Origin: Chalara sp. BL73
Lineage: Eukaryota > Ascomycota > Leotiomycetes > Helotiales
Assembly: GCA_918026815.1 (NCBI GenBank)
Contig: CAKJVC010000068.1
Span: 124,001 to 188,000 of the forward strand
DNA length: 64,000 bases
Reading direction: 5' to 3'
Below are positions 33,818 to 47,087 of this stretch, in pieces. Below the pieces are notes generated by a model. The model was not told the DNA's origin, did not search any database, and was given only the letters and a program-made list of their open reading frames with translations. Numbering within the stretch: the first letter of the stretch is position 1; every line of letters begins with the position of its first letter. The translations under genes were made by a program, and so were the position numbers.

Positions 33818-34942
33818 ACAAAGTTTTTGATTTTGGATTGACTTGTCCTGCTGCCACCTCAGTCAGTTCATCCGTTTAAAGTCAGAGAATTATTGCACAC
33901 ATTTGGTAGCTGACGGCCCTGCTCACGAATCTTCTTAAAAGCCCTTCTTGGAGATTCGTCATCGAAAGAGTCGGGTCCAAACTGCTGAACCCGCTCAGCC
34001 GGCAACTGATTGCTCTGTAATAAATTGGTGCCTTCCACTCCTCCATGAGGATCATGATTTCCTTGTCCATACATGTTTTGATTCATATCCTCTTGCGAAA
34101 GCCAGAATATATTCGTCAGCGCTACAGCTTTCTCAAGTCATTGTGGCATTGTACATGCAGGTTTTGTAATAGTCGCCGTTTGTGTTTATATTCGCTCGAA
34201 GAAAAGGAACGAAAGAAGGGCAGGCACACTGATCTCACTGTCGGGATGTGGCATTGTCGAATTCGTTCTCCGGATATCTCAGATCACCGCGGCGATTTTC
34301 AAGAATCTGGCTGTTGGTGATAGCAGGCAAAGTTCCTCCACTACGTCACCAGCAGCCCCTGGAGCTGCTCGCTTCGCTTTACTGGTGTCGCTTAAAACGT
34401 GCTGCTCGGATGGCTGCTCACGTGCCTCATCAGTCGTCTCCTTTATGAAATCCATTTAGTCTCTAATGCTATCCGAAATAGGGTTGTCATTCTTTCTTGT
34501 TGCCAAGCTACATCTCGGAGAAGATATACTCTTCCCCGGGATAAAATGTCTCGAAGACCCTCATCATCTTTGTTGCCATGTGACAAGTCAGCATGGCATG
34601 TAAGTTAATTCTGCAAATATTGCCCCTGACTTTGGTGTCAGGCATATCGAGATCATTACTCCTCAAATTGCAATGGCAAAATTGTCCAAATGGCGCGGCG
34701 ACCTGTAATATGATTCCGCCTTGGCTAAGTGTAGAAGTTTGAGAAAGTTATCCATTGGAGCTATGCAGAGAGGCTGACAAGGATATCAGTACTTGAGTTA
34801 TGGGTCTACGAAAGACCAGCTGATATAGCTAGGTCTGGACCATGCTCAGCTATTAGAATATGATACAAATTACAATGACGCCATGTCTATTATACACCTC
34901 TATATTTTGTTTTTGTCCAAGGATCCGCAGCATCTCCGCAGA
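33818..34942. other. Intergenic stretch with one small candidate frame
   Basis: On the minus strand 33868-34086 encodes 72 residues with a charged, non-random middle (FDDESPRRAFKKIREQGRQ). It could be a small gene. It could also be an upstream exon of the 635-aa gene, since a GT at about 33901 and the AG before GTACTC near 33797 would join in phase. Evidence is weak. The rest, up to the SEC16 stop, shows nothing supported. Confidence 0.35.
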
Positions 34943-37900
34943 TCAGCTACTCTTTTCTGCCATAACATCAACATAGCCTCTCCCTTTCTTCTTTCCTTTT
35001 GCACCTCCTTTTCTTGGAACTGCTGGGCCAAGCAAGTCATCAATAGAACTTGCATTGCTCATGCTTGTACCTGGACGACTGCTTGGTCTGCTGGGAGGAG
35101 CAGTCGACACACCACTACCGCCAATAACACTCCCATTCGATGCGGTTCTGCTCATTGCGGGAGGAGCTGAAAGACCAGCGACTGTAGGCGGAGCGGAACT
35201 AGACGGTAAGCTATCACTGGATGGTGGATCTGATGTGACAGAGACTGATCTCTGAGGAGGGCCGCCAGGACCACTAATCCTCGGTGCAGATGTTGGGCCA
35301 GTTGAAGGCGCCGGTCCACTTGCTGATCGTGGAGGCCCGGTAGCACGAGGCGGCGGAGGGGTGGCCGATGGAGAAGGGGTATTCTCTGCACCTGCTTTCT
35401 TGTTGACCCATCGCTTGAGTTCAGGGTCATAGATAAAACTACTCTTCTCACCAAGGTTGGCTTCGGTAGGTTTGTTGGGTTGAGCACTCATATCTGCTTC
35501 TTTCTTGGCTCCACTACCAAACCACCCAGCTAAAGCCCAGCCCTTCTTCGCAGGTGTGGCTTTTTTGTCACGTGCAGCTAGATGAAAGGTTAGCTAGCTG
35601 CTTCAGAATAGAATATGAACTCACCATCAGCCTCGGCAGCCTTCCGGAAAGCCTCATCAGCTTCGCGGTCCTTCTCAGCCTTTGTCTTCTCGCCAGTGGC
35701 TGAAACCGGCTTAAAGTCGTAATCATCGTCATCGTCCATGAATGATTTCTTCTTTGGCTGAGTCTCCAAGGGAGGATCTGGCTCGCTCATCGAAGCTGGC
35801 TCATAAGATGGGGGGTCGTATGGCTGGTAATTGGAAGTAGGAGGCTCATAGCCAGAGCTGCTGGGAGGTTCCTGACTGAGGCTTGATGACACCTCATAGC
35901 CCGATGATTGAAAGGGCTCGAAAGAAGACTGTTGCAAGTTACTAATTGGAATAGGCTGTGTCTCGGAGGACGTAGCGCGAGGCGACGGCCCCGGAGCTAC
36001 GACAGCTGATTCTGCAACTTGATCGGAGTACTGCAAAGAATAGGACGTCACTGGCTCTCCGAACGAAAACCCATTGCCATGTGGGCTATAAGAAGATGAT
36101 TGGTTTGCTAAATTTGGGGGGCCTTGCGGAGTGTAATGATTGGGACCGGAAACAGATTGTGACGGAGGCAGATAATCAGAGCCACGGCGTACTGGCTCGT
36201 AAGCATTGCGTTTGTGTTCACCAGATGACCGACCTTCAAAAGAGGTTCTAGGCTGAGAACCATTTGACTGATATGATGTGCCTAATTGAGGATCTGGCCC
36301 TGCAGGATAATACGTTGCGCCTGGTGCATATCGATTTACCTTCCCAGATTGGCCCAATGCTCCATTGATATTTACACCGCCATTATAGGATCCATAAATG
36401 TCAGCACTTGATGGCGAACGGCTAATGGTTGGGGTTGATCCACCAATTCTTGCAAAAGGACCTGATTCTATATTCGCTGTGGAGCCAAAGTTTTCGTCCT
36501 CGTTATCATCACCTGCTACAAACGAGGTAAATTTAGACCAGACAGTGTTAGAAACTTTGTCGACACTAGGCTTTGAGATCCACGATGACTTGCTGTCTTT
36601 TGGAGATTGCTTCAGCCTTTTGGTGAGATCATCGACCTCAGCAGATAGGAGCGCATGGTGATAGAGAGACTTTCGAGTTTGCGAGTGCATGGAAGACCCA
36701 ATAGTTTCGCAATATTCCAGAGCCTTCTCGCGATAACCATACTCAGCAAGTAACTTGGCATGTTGCAGCTTGTAAATAGAAAGGTGAGGACTAGACAGTG
36801 TAGGGCTGAAATTGCTGGCCAATGCTGTGCCGTATTCGAAGACTTCACTGAGAAGAATAGGTTCCATTTCTTTATCAAACTCAAAAGGCTGTCGGTGGTG
36901 ATCAGATCCTACGAGCACCATACTCGACGTTGGATCATCTATGCCGCCGAATACGGAGTGTTTTCTGGCAAACAAGAAACAGATATGTGCAGCCTCCGCT
37001 CTGCCATAGCCAGACAACAGCTTGCCTAGAGCCGTTAATGCTTGGTTATCGTTGGCGCTACGATTGCTAAGAACTAGCCCAAGCGTCTCTCGCCATCTAT
37101 CAAGGCCTTCAATGGCATCCTTGGCAGAGCTACCACTTCCAGATGTGCTCACCAGCTGAAAACCTGCCCGGGCGGAGGGTGGCACGAGCTCGTCAATACT
37201 CTCCTCTAAATTACCAGCAAATATTTCATAGAGAGCGGCCAAAGATTCAGTGTTCTCACCAATATTTCTGACTTCCTTCGTCACGAACTCTTGACAGACA
37301 TTCTTGTATAGTGTTGGAGAAACAGTATTCGAGATAAGCATAGCGTGAGCCCAGAGTCGATTGTCGACAGCGTCCCAAACAGCCTTCTCACGGTCGCCAC
37401 GGAGGAGGTGCTTCCTCAATTGATCGACGGCAGCCGGATCAACAGGATCTTCCCGTGTGCCTGTTAAAGCTGAATGTGAAATACCGGAAAGGTCCGCCCC
37501 TGTTCCATACAAGGGCGCAGCAGTACTTGATTGCTCATCAATAAGATTAGGAGAAAGGACAGCACGGACTGTTTTATCGACAATTGCACTACCTTCCAAA
37601 GTGCCGTCATTGTCAACAAAAACCCTGAGGATTTTCCACAGAAGGATTCTCTCTTCTGTCCGTTTATCTTCATGGGAAAGGGCAGATAGTCCCCGTAGAT
37701 GTGTTGCATTCTGCTCAAGGATGTCTATCCCGGCGCTCAACCAGGAAACGACATCCTTCTTCTTGGACTTGCTCTTCAATGGACCAGGAAAGCTTGTGAG
37801 TCGAACAGGGAGAGGATCGACCTCCTTAATGTTACGAATCTTGACTTCTCCCGGGCTCCTAATCATTTGAGCCATCGACCCGTTGTATCTCGGCACATCA

Positions 37901-40900
37901 TTTGGAAACGAGGTAATCAGAGTGCCTCCCACGCCCCACACAAAGACTGGTGCCCCTCTCCATCTCTGCATTGGATCGCGTTCGCGTCCATCAGTCGGTG
38001 TTATGTAATTGACCCCTTGTGAGAATCCTCGAGGTCGCTTAGGGGCTCCTGTCGGTATTGATGACATCATGTGAGCAGGAGGAGGGGATGCAGGGGTTTC
38101 TACTGAAGCGGGACGCTGGTATATTTCCGCTGCGGTTATTCCCATTCTAGAGGAAGCATGAGCCACACTCGGGGAATGCGTTTGCGATCTCCGAGGAGGT
38201 ATAATAGTACGAGGTGGACTCGTATCGGTGGACTGTGGCTGATAATTCGAGGTGTGCCGCTTTGGTGACGAGTTCAGCATGGGAGAGCCAAGGAATTGTG
38301 GAGGAGGTGGAGTCTGAGAAGAGACAGCTCTAGTAGGAATATATGCTGCAGTGTGCTGCGATGAGCCGCCACCGTCCCCCTCATCAAGCTCGTGGGTAGG
38401 GGGAAGAGATTGTGGCTTGAGACTAGATTCATAAGAAGAACTGCCGCGGCGAAGGTTGCTTCCGTGCTGTCCTTGGCTAAATTGGGCGAGCGGACTTGAG
38501 GTTCTTGGCTGATGAGGGAGCAAGGGGGGTTGCGATACTGGGAGACCGCCATGCGATGGCTGTCTAGAAAGAGGAGCTGGAGAATACCGAGACTGTGCGA
38601 CAGGAGGTACAGTATTCTGGCCGTGTTGTGGAGGTGGCGCAGGGGAGTACCGAGAAGCTGTAGGTGGTACAACCATGTTCGTTGATGGAAGTTGTACATA
38701 AGGACTTACACGCTCTGGAGCTACCAGCCCGTGAGCCGGGTTGCTAACCTGGTGTTGTAACTCCTGAGATGGCGTATAAGTGGTTTGTGGCGGTAAATGT
38801 GTCAAAGAGGGAGGTGCAGTTGATGGTGTAAAAGCACTTGACACCTGAGAATCATGACCACTAGAGTACCTGGGAGAAACCTTTGGCCGGGAAGCCATCG
38901 GCAGCTCCTCAAAGAAACTAGCCTTTGTCTTGAGCGTAGGAGGGTTCTGTTGGGTAGGGATAGTTGCGAGAGTTTGTTGCCCTTGCTGAACGGACTGACT
39001 GGCTTGTGGACTGACATGTGGAGGCAAGCTGGCAGTGGCTCCTCGTGGCGGTGGTGGTAGAGTTGTCGGTGTGTTCATGCTGCTGCTTCTTGGTGGTGCT
39101 ACTGCTGATGTGGCTGTCTTCATCTGTAACATACTAGGTCGTTTTCGCGGCTTCACGACTTCCATGGGTAAATCGTAAGGAGATGAGTAGCCCCCCTTCG
39201 ATTTGTCCGCAAAACTTTCGGCCTTGGGTATATCTGGACGTTGTTGCTGGGAATGATGAGCAGGAAATGCCGCCACCGCTGAAGGAAACGCCGAGTTCTG
39301 GCCGAGGATAGAAGTACTTGATCCTGAGAGATCCGTGAACGCTGGTGCTACTGGAGTATATAGATTGCTGTGCTGGGGAATCACTGGCTGTGACTGTGCT
39401 GCCGATGGAAGATAGCGGCTGCTGCTGCTGCTGCTGCCAGGACGATTATTAAGAGCCAATCCAGTGTGAGCATCAAAATCCACACGCTGGCCATTTGCGC
39501 CGGTCACAGGGGCAGCTTGGCTGGGCTCAAGATGATCAAGAAACCCATCACCATCATCTAGGAAACCTTCATCATCACTTCCAAAAAGCTCCAACGGATC
39601 AAGGGGGTTCTTTGCAGTAGGCTCATCATCATCAGGCAAGAGCTCATCATCGTCATCTAGAAATTCGTCGCCATCTAATGCTGCCTTCCACTTGGCTGCA
39701 AGGTCCTCTTCTGAATCGCCAACCTTCGCACCTGGCGCTGCCTCAATTTCGCTAAGAACTTGAGATATGATTGTAGTCTTAGATGATGCTATCCCGCCAC
39801 CAGTATGCCAGTCAAGTTGACTATGGGGCACATCTAACCGAGTATTTTCAAGGGCCGCATCATGGGTATCCGGGTATAGTTGGGAACTTAATGATTTCAT
39901 CACTTGAACTGTTGATTTCCTCTCGAGCAGATGAGGATGCGCCTCTGCTTCGGATATTGCCGCTGTAGGTCGGCTTACCTGAGCGAAGAAATCATGCTCT
40001 CCATCATCTTCGATATCTGCAAAGAGTGAATGATTCGTGACAGGTGTTTGGCCTTCGTGCTCCTGTGACTGCACCAGAGGCAGCCCTTCTTCAAACCGAG
40101 CATGCAAGTCGTCATCATTATTCTGACCCTTATCTCCTCCATACGAAAGCCCGTAGTCCCCTTTGTTTTCATCTTCATAAGAGACCTCCGCCGTTGTGGT
40201 ACGGAGTGCATTTTGCTTGAAGAAATCGTCGTCTCCGCCTTCACCATCTGCGAAAAAGTCTCTAGGCTTCTGTTCGACGTCATTCATGATTTCTTCTACC
40301 TTGCTGTGCAGAGGCTCAGGTATGTTATCTGGCGCATGTGCGGCTGGTACTTGAGGAAAGGAATTGGTGCGATCAGTATGCGCCATGGCTTTAAAAGGGT
40401 CGGACTCAGTATTAAGCCCTGTGAGATGCACTGTTAGTGGTGAGTTCATGCAACCCATGACTAGCACACTGGTAGGCCTTGAATAGGTCGTTACATACGC
40501 CGCATATTCCAGTTCGAGTCGACTTCGTCCTCCTCCTCCGCCCAATTCACATCCTCTGATACCGTCCGCGCAAAAGACATGGTACTCGAGTGTTTATTTG
40601 GTGTTGGAGCTTCGTTTGGGAAGCCAGCCTTGTCCTCGTTGTGCGCTATCATTTGGATACTCCCATCAGTGTGTGCTTGGCTATCCTCAAGCTCAAACCG
40701 TCCAGGACTTGCCAATGACGGGCTCAGTGCATCCTGTAACGCGTTCAATTCGGGGTGGGCTAGCATATTGCTTGAGGGGTTCGTTGTTTGCAACTCATAT
40801 TCTTGCCTGTACACGCATCAAGTCAGTTCCTCTGGGTTCCATGTGTACTCAAGACCTCATTCTCCGAAACACAAAATTCTCCCCATGCAGGATGCGACGT

Positions 40901-41123
40901 ACTGCGACTGCGACGGCTCATTATATTCAGCCATGCCCGTGCCCTCCCCTACTATCCCTGTGCCAACCTCTTCCGACTCAGCGCTAGGTGAAGATGATAC
41001 TATATTATTAGTCGCTGGATTTGTACCTGAGGGCGTCGGAAGGATATCCTTGGTTTTCAGAGGAGCATTCTCTACGGCAGAATTGGGCATAAATGCGGGA
41101 TGCCATGCGCTTTCGGAAGCCAT
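34943..41123 (-). CDS. SEC16: SEC16, COPII coat scaffold of ER exit sites
   Basis: Exons 40903-41123, 40499-40806, 35625-40418 and 34943-35577 give 1985 aa, and all phases close. Sec16 is a peripheral ER protein that marks exit sites and organises Sec23/24 and Sec13/31. The N-terminal half is disordered, acidic and proline-rich. It has a poly-Ser run encoded by tandem trinucleotides near 39420. The central conserved domain starts near residue 985 (MQRWRGAPVFVWGVGG) and runs through a helical ACE1-like region to about 1450. A disordered Pro/Ser/Tyr-rich tail follows, with KKSFMDDDDDYDF and KKGWALAGWFG near the end, as in other filamentous fungi. Start MASESAWHPAFMP is preferred over an in-frame ATG 11 codons upstream. 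It is divergent from NEO1, another early-secretory gene, with 744 bp between the starts. Confidence 0.95.
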
Positions 41124-41867
41124 GACTATGAATGTAAAATGAAGCGGAAGGTGCAAAAATACAATATGTACTAGACATTATTGCGCCGTTAGCAAGCCGC
41201 CCATTTCAGATAGATAGCTTAGCTCATCCCTATTCATATCCACCAGGAAGCACATACATGTACAATACGAATGAAGTCGCTGATAAAAGCAAAAGACGGA
41301 ATTATTATGAGCTGGTGGACTGTCCCATTCTGCAGCTCTAAAGAATGTCAAGGCAGATCAAGCTTCTCTTGATTCTGGTTAACGCAGAGTGAGTTTGGTG
41401 GGTGGTTGTGTCCCTTTCAAAGATGACAACGACTCGGCCCAAGTCTAAAGGAAATATCCTGAGGCCAGCTTTCCGTCTTGGCGCCAAAACTAATTGGATC
41501 AGACAAATTATCGCCGACAGATTGTGTCAACCAACACGTGACTCTACACATGCATCTATCTGTCTTCACGAAGTATATATTACCTTTCATTACGAGTCAA
41601 CCTTTATTCGCAATACCGTTGATAACTCAAGATTTTTCTTAACAAGCACTTCCACCGTTTGCGCAGAATAAACTGCCAATCATAGACTCCCTCCGGCCAG
41701 ACACAACTTTGTCTTGGCCACTACCTATAATTATCGATACCCTTACACGTCTCAGCCACAACCACAAGGCTACAGCTCAAACAAATGTTCACCAAGAACA
41801 CATCTCGCCAGAATCCATGATATAATACAACACTCAACCACTTCAGAATCTACCGCATCAATGAGGC
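41124..41867. promoter_or_regulatory. Divergent promoter region of SEC16 and NEO1
   Basis: A 744-bp gap separates the start codons of two early-secretory-pathway genes. It contains pyrimidine-rich stretches and, on the NEO1 side, upstream ATGs including a three-codon uORF (ATGATATAA) at about 41818. Confidence 0.55.
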
Positions 41868-41920
41868 ATGTCTTCGAAAGACTATCATCCGCCAGATGCT
41901 GCCAACGCCCATCTAGATGA
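41861..41920 (+). promoter_or_regulatory. Overlapping upstream ORF at the NEO1 start
   Basis: An ATG seven bases before the NEO1 ATG opens an out-of-frame 19-codon ORF that ends inside the NEO1 coding region. Its context is weak (T at -3) while the NEO1 ATG has G at -3, so leaky scanning would be needed if the transcript starts upstream. Confidence 0.5.
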
Positions 41921-44900
41921 CTCCGACTCTGACCTCGACATCGATATCAACGAACTTGATCCAATATCAGTCTCCAGGCCAGCTTCATCTAGGAGAGGAG
42001 GAAACATAAGAGAAGACCGGAGAGGCGCTCATATACCTTTGAGGAGCTTGCGCATGGGTGGGCTGCGAGCGCTAAGCAATCGTAGTCGCGGCCATGGAGA
42101 CTTGGGTAGGGATAGGGACAACGATACCGAAGACTTACACGGCCTCTTACACGAAGAGGAGGGTATAAATCAGAGCAATACCAAGTCAAATGGGAGAGAT
42201 GATGCACGGTTACTGCGAGGGCACCATTCGCGGCGACCCAGCACTGAGTTGTTGAGAAATTTAGGATCGCAAATACGACTTCCCAGTTTTCTTTCCCGGC
42301 CGAACAGCTTTGACCCGCAGCCAGTTGCCGGCAGTGATCCAGCTCCAGAAGAAGAAGATCACGACCCAGTGTCATCCAGGACTGTAGCCGTCGGTAATGT
42401 ACAATTCGCGCGATTCCCTCCCAATGCTGTGTCCAATGCGAAATATACCCCGATCAGTTTTTTACCACGCACTTTGTATAACGAATTTTCATTTTTCTTC
42501 AACATGTACTTCCTACTTGTGGCACTGTCACAAGTCATTCCTGCTTTACGAATCGGATACCTCTCGACTTACATTGTACCACTAGCTTGCGTTTTAGCAA
42601 TCACCCTAGGGAAAGAAGCTTGGGATGACATTGAGAGGAGGAAAAGAGACGCTGAAGCAAATTCAGAGGGCTACACTGTTCTGTGTTTTGAAAAACCTGG
42701 AGGAGGTAGTAGGCTGATGAAAAGGTCTCCGAAGTCGAGATCTTCGAAGTCGAAAAGGAGCCCGTTGGTGGAGCCTGATCGTTTGTCGGACATACAAGAG
42801 GAGGAAGAGAATGCGCAAGGCGAAGGACAACTGCCGGCATCAGATGTCTATGAGGTTATCAAGAAGTCTAGGGATCTGAAAGTTGGAGATGTTTTGAAGT
42901 TGGGCAAGGATCAACGACTTCCTGCGGATGTCATTATCTTGAAGAGTTTCGCCAATGAGACTGCCGGAACCGCTGGACCGATGATTGGGGTGTCAGGAAT
43001 AGAATCGCTACTAGTCGAGACTGTGTCAGACCCTCCTATTGCTCAGAGCGCGAGCACTACAGCTGATTCCCTTGGCCCCACTTCAACATCTGGAAATAGT
43101 CCTTCAGCCGACGCAGCAGGCGTTGGGGAAACATTCATTCGAACCGATCAGCTAGATGGCGAGACGGATTGGAAGTTGAGACTGGGCTCGCCGTTATCTC
43201 AAACACTAGATATTCGCGAGTTTATCCGGCTTCGAGTTGTTGCTGGGAAGCCGGATAAGAAGGTTAACGACTTCGTTGGAACCATTGAGCTTTTACCAAA
43301 AGGCTACATGAGTTACGATCCTCATATCGAGGATACCACCGGATCAGAGGCATTAAACTCAGCACCTTTGACAATTGACAATACCGCTTGGGCCAATACA
43401 GTGCTAGCTTCTAACGCAACAACGCTTGCGGTTATTATCTATACGGGCCCACAGACCAGATCAGCACTCTCTACATCTGTATCGCGCTCCAAAACTGGCT
43501 TGCTAGAATATGAGATTAATTCTCTGACCAAGATTCTCTGTCTGTTGACATTAACCCTTTCAGTGGTTCTCGTCATCCTGGAGTTTGGTCAGGCCAATTA
43601 CAAACCAGACCTCGAGTGGTATGTGAAGATTGTGCGATTTTTGGTCCTATTCTCTACCATTGTGCCAATCAGCTTGAGAGTAAACCTGGATATGGGGAAA
43701 ACAGTTTACTCTTGGTTCATTCAACGGGATGCGGGTATTCAAGGAGCAGTTGTACGAACCAGCACCATTCCCGAGGACTTGGGCAGAATAGAATATCTGC
43801 TCAGTGATAAGACAGGAACCCTGACGCAGAATGAGATGGACATGAAGAAAATCCATGTAGGCACAGTCTCATACGCAAACGAAGCAATGGACGAAGTGGC
43901 ATCGTATGTCAGACAGGGGTTTTCTCTTCCACAATCTGCCGAGTCTCAACTTATCACCCCATCCTCAACATTCGTGTCGTCAACCATAGGCATCGCAAGT
44001 AGAAGTCGCCGAGAAATCGGGTCACGAGTCAGAGATGTCGTCCTTGCCTTGGCACTCTGCCACAATGTCACGCCAACAATTGAGGAAGAAAACGGCAAAA
44101 CCATTACCTCTTACCAAGCATCCTCACCTGATGAAATTGCTATTGTGAAGTGGACAGAAGCTGTTGGTCTTCGACTGATTCACCGCGATCGAAAAGGCAT
44201 GCTCTTACAGTCGGTTGACTCAGGCAAACCCGTTGTTCGTGTCCGCATTCTGGAAGTCTTCCCCTTTACTTCCGACGGCAAGCGCATGGGTATCATTGTT
44301 CAGTTCTTGGACGGATCTCAATCAAGTGCTGCTAGCAAGGATGGTACTGGCGAGATCTGGTTCTATCAGAAGGGTGCCGACACCGTCATGACGTCAATTG
44401 TTGCTGCCAATGATTGGCTGGATGAGGAAACGGCTAATATGGCACGGGAGGGCCTTCGGACTCTTGTGGTCGGCAGGAAACGATTATCCGTACAACAATA
44501 TCAAGATTTCAGAAGCAGCTACCAAGAAGCATCTGTTTCAATAAATAACCGAGATAGTAGCATGGCTACGGTAGTTTCTGAATACCTTGAGCGTGATCTT
44601 GAGCTGCTTGGTGTTACCGGAGTTGAAGATAAGCTCCAGAAAGATGTTAAGGCGTCTTTAGAATTACTACGAAATGCTGGGATCAAAATATGGATGCTGA
44701 CTGGGGACAAGGTTGAAACTGCTCGCTGTGTAGCTGTGTCAGCTAAACTTGTAGCAAGAGGACAATACATCCATACTATCGCTAAGCTCAAGCGCAAGGA
44801 TCTTGCACAGGACCACTTGGACCTCTTGCGCTCTAAAACGGATGCATGCCTTCTCATCGATGGTGAATCTCTTTCATTGCTCCTCACTCACTTCCGGCAA

Positions 44901-45870
44901 GAATTTATATCCTTGGCCGTTCTCTTACCAGCCGTTGTTGCATGTCGTTGCTCTCCAACGCAGAAAGCAGACATAGCAAGACTTATTCGCGAACACACCA
45001 AAAAGCGCATTTGCTGTATTGGCGATGGCGGTAACGACGTGTCCATGATTCAAGCAGCAGATGTAGGCGTTGGTATCGTCGGCAAGGAAGGCCGGCAAGC
45101 ATCACTTGCCGCAGATTTTTCCATCGAGCAATTCTGTCATCTCACCAAGCTACTCGTCTGGCACGGCCGTAACTCGTACAAAAGATCTGCGAAACTGGCA
45201 CAATTTGTAATCCACCGTGGGCTAATCATTTCAGTTGCTCAGACCATGTATTCTATTGCCATAAAGTTTGAGCCTGAGGGATTGTATAAGGACTGGCTGT
45301 TAGTGGGTTATGCCACAGTCTATACCGCCATGCCTGTCTTTTCTCTTGTGCTTGATAAGGATGTCGACGAGAACCTCGCAAATCTCTACCCGGAGCTTTA
45401 CAAAGAGCTCACATCCGGATCTTCCTTATCATACCGAACATTCTTCGTTTGGGTCGCGGTCTCTATCTACCAAGGTAGCATGATCCAAGGTCTTTCGCAA
45501 ATTCTCACAGATGTTGATTCACCTAAAATGGTTGCGGTGTCTTTTACAGTATTAGTGCTCAACGAGCTCACCATGGTCGCATTCGAGATCACAACCTGGC
45601 ATCCAATTATGATAATGAGTCTTGTGGGAACGCTATTGATTTATCTAGGAAGTATCCCGTTTTTAGGGGGATATTTCGACTTGAGCTTTATGATGACTGT
45701 GTAAGTCCTTCCTTTACCCTTATCAAGATGGAAAAGGAGCTAACCGTGCCAGGGGTTTTATCTGGCGAGTGGCAGCCATAGGAGCTATTTCCTTGATCCC
45801 GCCCTATGCGGTCAAGTTGATCAGGCGTGCTGTCAAGCCTCCAAGTTATAGAAAGGTACAAGGGATATGA
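41868..45870 (+). CDS. NEO1: NEO1-type P4-ATPase (phospholipid flippase)
   Basis: Exons 41868-45700 and 45753-45870 give 1316 aa. NEO1 flips aminophospholipids toward the cytosolic face in Golgi and endosome membranes and is essential in yeast. Visible motifs are DGETDWKLR in the actuator domain, PISLRVN in helix M4 (the P4-type PISL), and the phosphorylation site DKTGTLT with Asp about 647. The ATP-domain motifs TGDKVETA and GDGGNDVSMIQ are followed by C-terminal helices ending with KPPSYRKVQ. The N-terminal 150 residues are charged and disordered. A 52-nt intron (GTAAGT, GCTAAC, CCAG) separates the last transmembrane helix; reading through it would truncate the protein at 45704. Length is somewhat above yeast Neo1, mainly in the N-terminus and the actuator loop. 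Confidence 0.96.
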
Positions 45871-46316
45871 TACTTTTGAGGATGATGACTGGCGGCATCG
45901 ATTCGGAATGAATTTTAGCATAGCGGATGGCGTTACGGTACAGCGAGCAAAGTTTAGATATTCTCTATTTCTTTCAATGCTATCCCCGTGGAGTGACTGT
46001 CCAGGCGAAAGGAATGAAACCTAGGAATAGTAAAAAGGTTGGTATACATGTTCCGAACTAAGCACATACTACCTTTTTGGCACCAATGCTGCATTCGCAT
46101 ATCTTGCTCCGCTCCAGTCAAAAGTTCCCCCTTTCTTGTATTCACCTCCCAAACGACATTCCACCTTTGTAGTCTCTTATTTTCTCCACCACCGTAAACA
46201 TGAGTCTTATTATCTCAGCCTTGCAGGATCAACACATCTTCTCCTTTATCACCCAGCACACAACATGACATCATCAATCTAACTACTTTCCCAAGAGTGA
46301 TTCTTTGTTTTAACGC
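45871..46316. other. 3' flank of NEO1
   Basis: No gene recognised. It includes the probable NEO1 3' untranslated region. Confidence 0.45.
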
Positions 46317-47087
46317 CACTCTACAATTATCTTGAGTGCGAAAGGAGACGCAATAGTGAAACGCAAGGTCAAATCAATTGGGAATGATGATAGCACAAAG
46401 GCAGAAGGCGTTGATCTTCCGTCCAAGAAAAAGTCGTCTGCCAGGAAGGGAAAGCGAGGTGTGGAAGGAAAGATGGCGAATTCTAACAGCAAATCTGCCA
46501 ATGAGGGAAGCGGGAAGGAGTTGGATCGCAAAATTATTAGGGGTAGTAGAAGGGACTATCGATATGGATAATATTAGGAGCTGTCCGAGCAAAAAATCAA
46601 AGGGGCTATCTCCAGCGAGGACGCAACAGAAGATATCGTCCAGCAAGTCAAGCATAGCTTTTCTAGCAACAAAGCAGAAATGAACCTCAACGGCCAAGCT
46701 GCCCCCATCGAAGGGCTCATTTCAAAGATTAAAATTGCTTGTCAACGCGTGATTAGCTTCGCAGCCAGCGATAAGCCAAGCCTTGCGTATGGAATCCTCC
46801 AGGACTGCCTCGATGCAGAGACCTATTTCTGAAGACTAGAAGCTTGCAATATATTTCTATCCCTGGGAGTATGAATGCAGAGTATCTTACCGCAAGATAC
46901 AACGAGTTTTACTATAACTTCCAAAACGCCCTGGAAAATGCTATTCTCAAAGTCAAGGTAAGGAAGCCATCCTTTTACAGATTTATACCGAACAGCAGAA
47001 TTAATTTATATCTAGTCCTCGACTACTGCTTCAAGGAGAAAGCCACAATTGTTAAGTAGAGAAATAAAAGCCTTCTTCCCTTCCTAA
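46317..47087 (+). CDS. Candidate lysine-rich multi-exon gene of unknown function
   Basis: Four protein-like blocks lie in order. First is a Lys/Ser-rich basic segment near 46330-46545 (VKRKVKSIGNDDSTKAEGVD). Second is a helical segment near 46577-46829 (ELSEQKIKGAISSEDATEDI through GILQDCLDAETYF). Third is SMNAEYLTARYNEFYYNF through NALENAILKVK ending at 46957. After a canonical 58-nt intron (46958-47015, GTAAGG..TCTAG) comes a short basic C-terminus to a TAA at 47085. The first two junctions lack clean splice sites and no good start codon is visible, so this may be a decayed gene. The regular helical character of block two argues against chance. No family is recognised. Confidence 0.3.

Noticed and set aside
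40598..41142. Frames of 129 and 187 codons on the plus strand across the SEC16 5' end
   Set aside because: They are shadows of the SEC16 exons on the other strand and of its introns and leader; no domain content.
41714..41920. A 68-codon frame before NEO1 as a separate small gene
   Set aside because: It lacks an ATG at its first codon (TTG) and overlaps the NEO1 start; only the downstream ATG at 41861 is kept, as a uORF.
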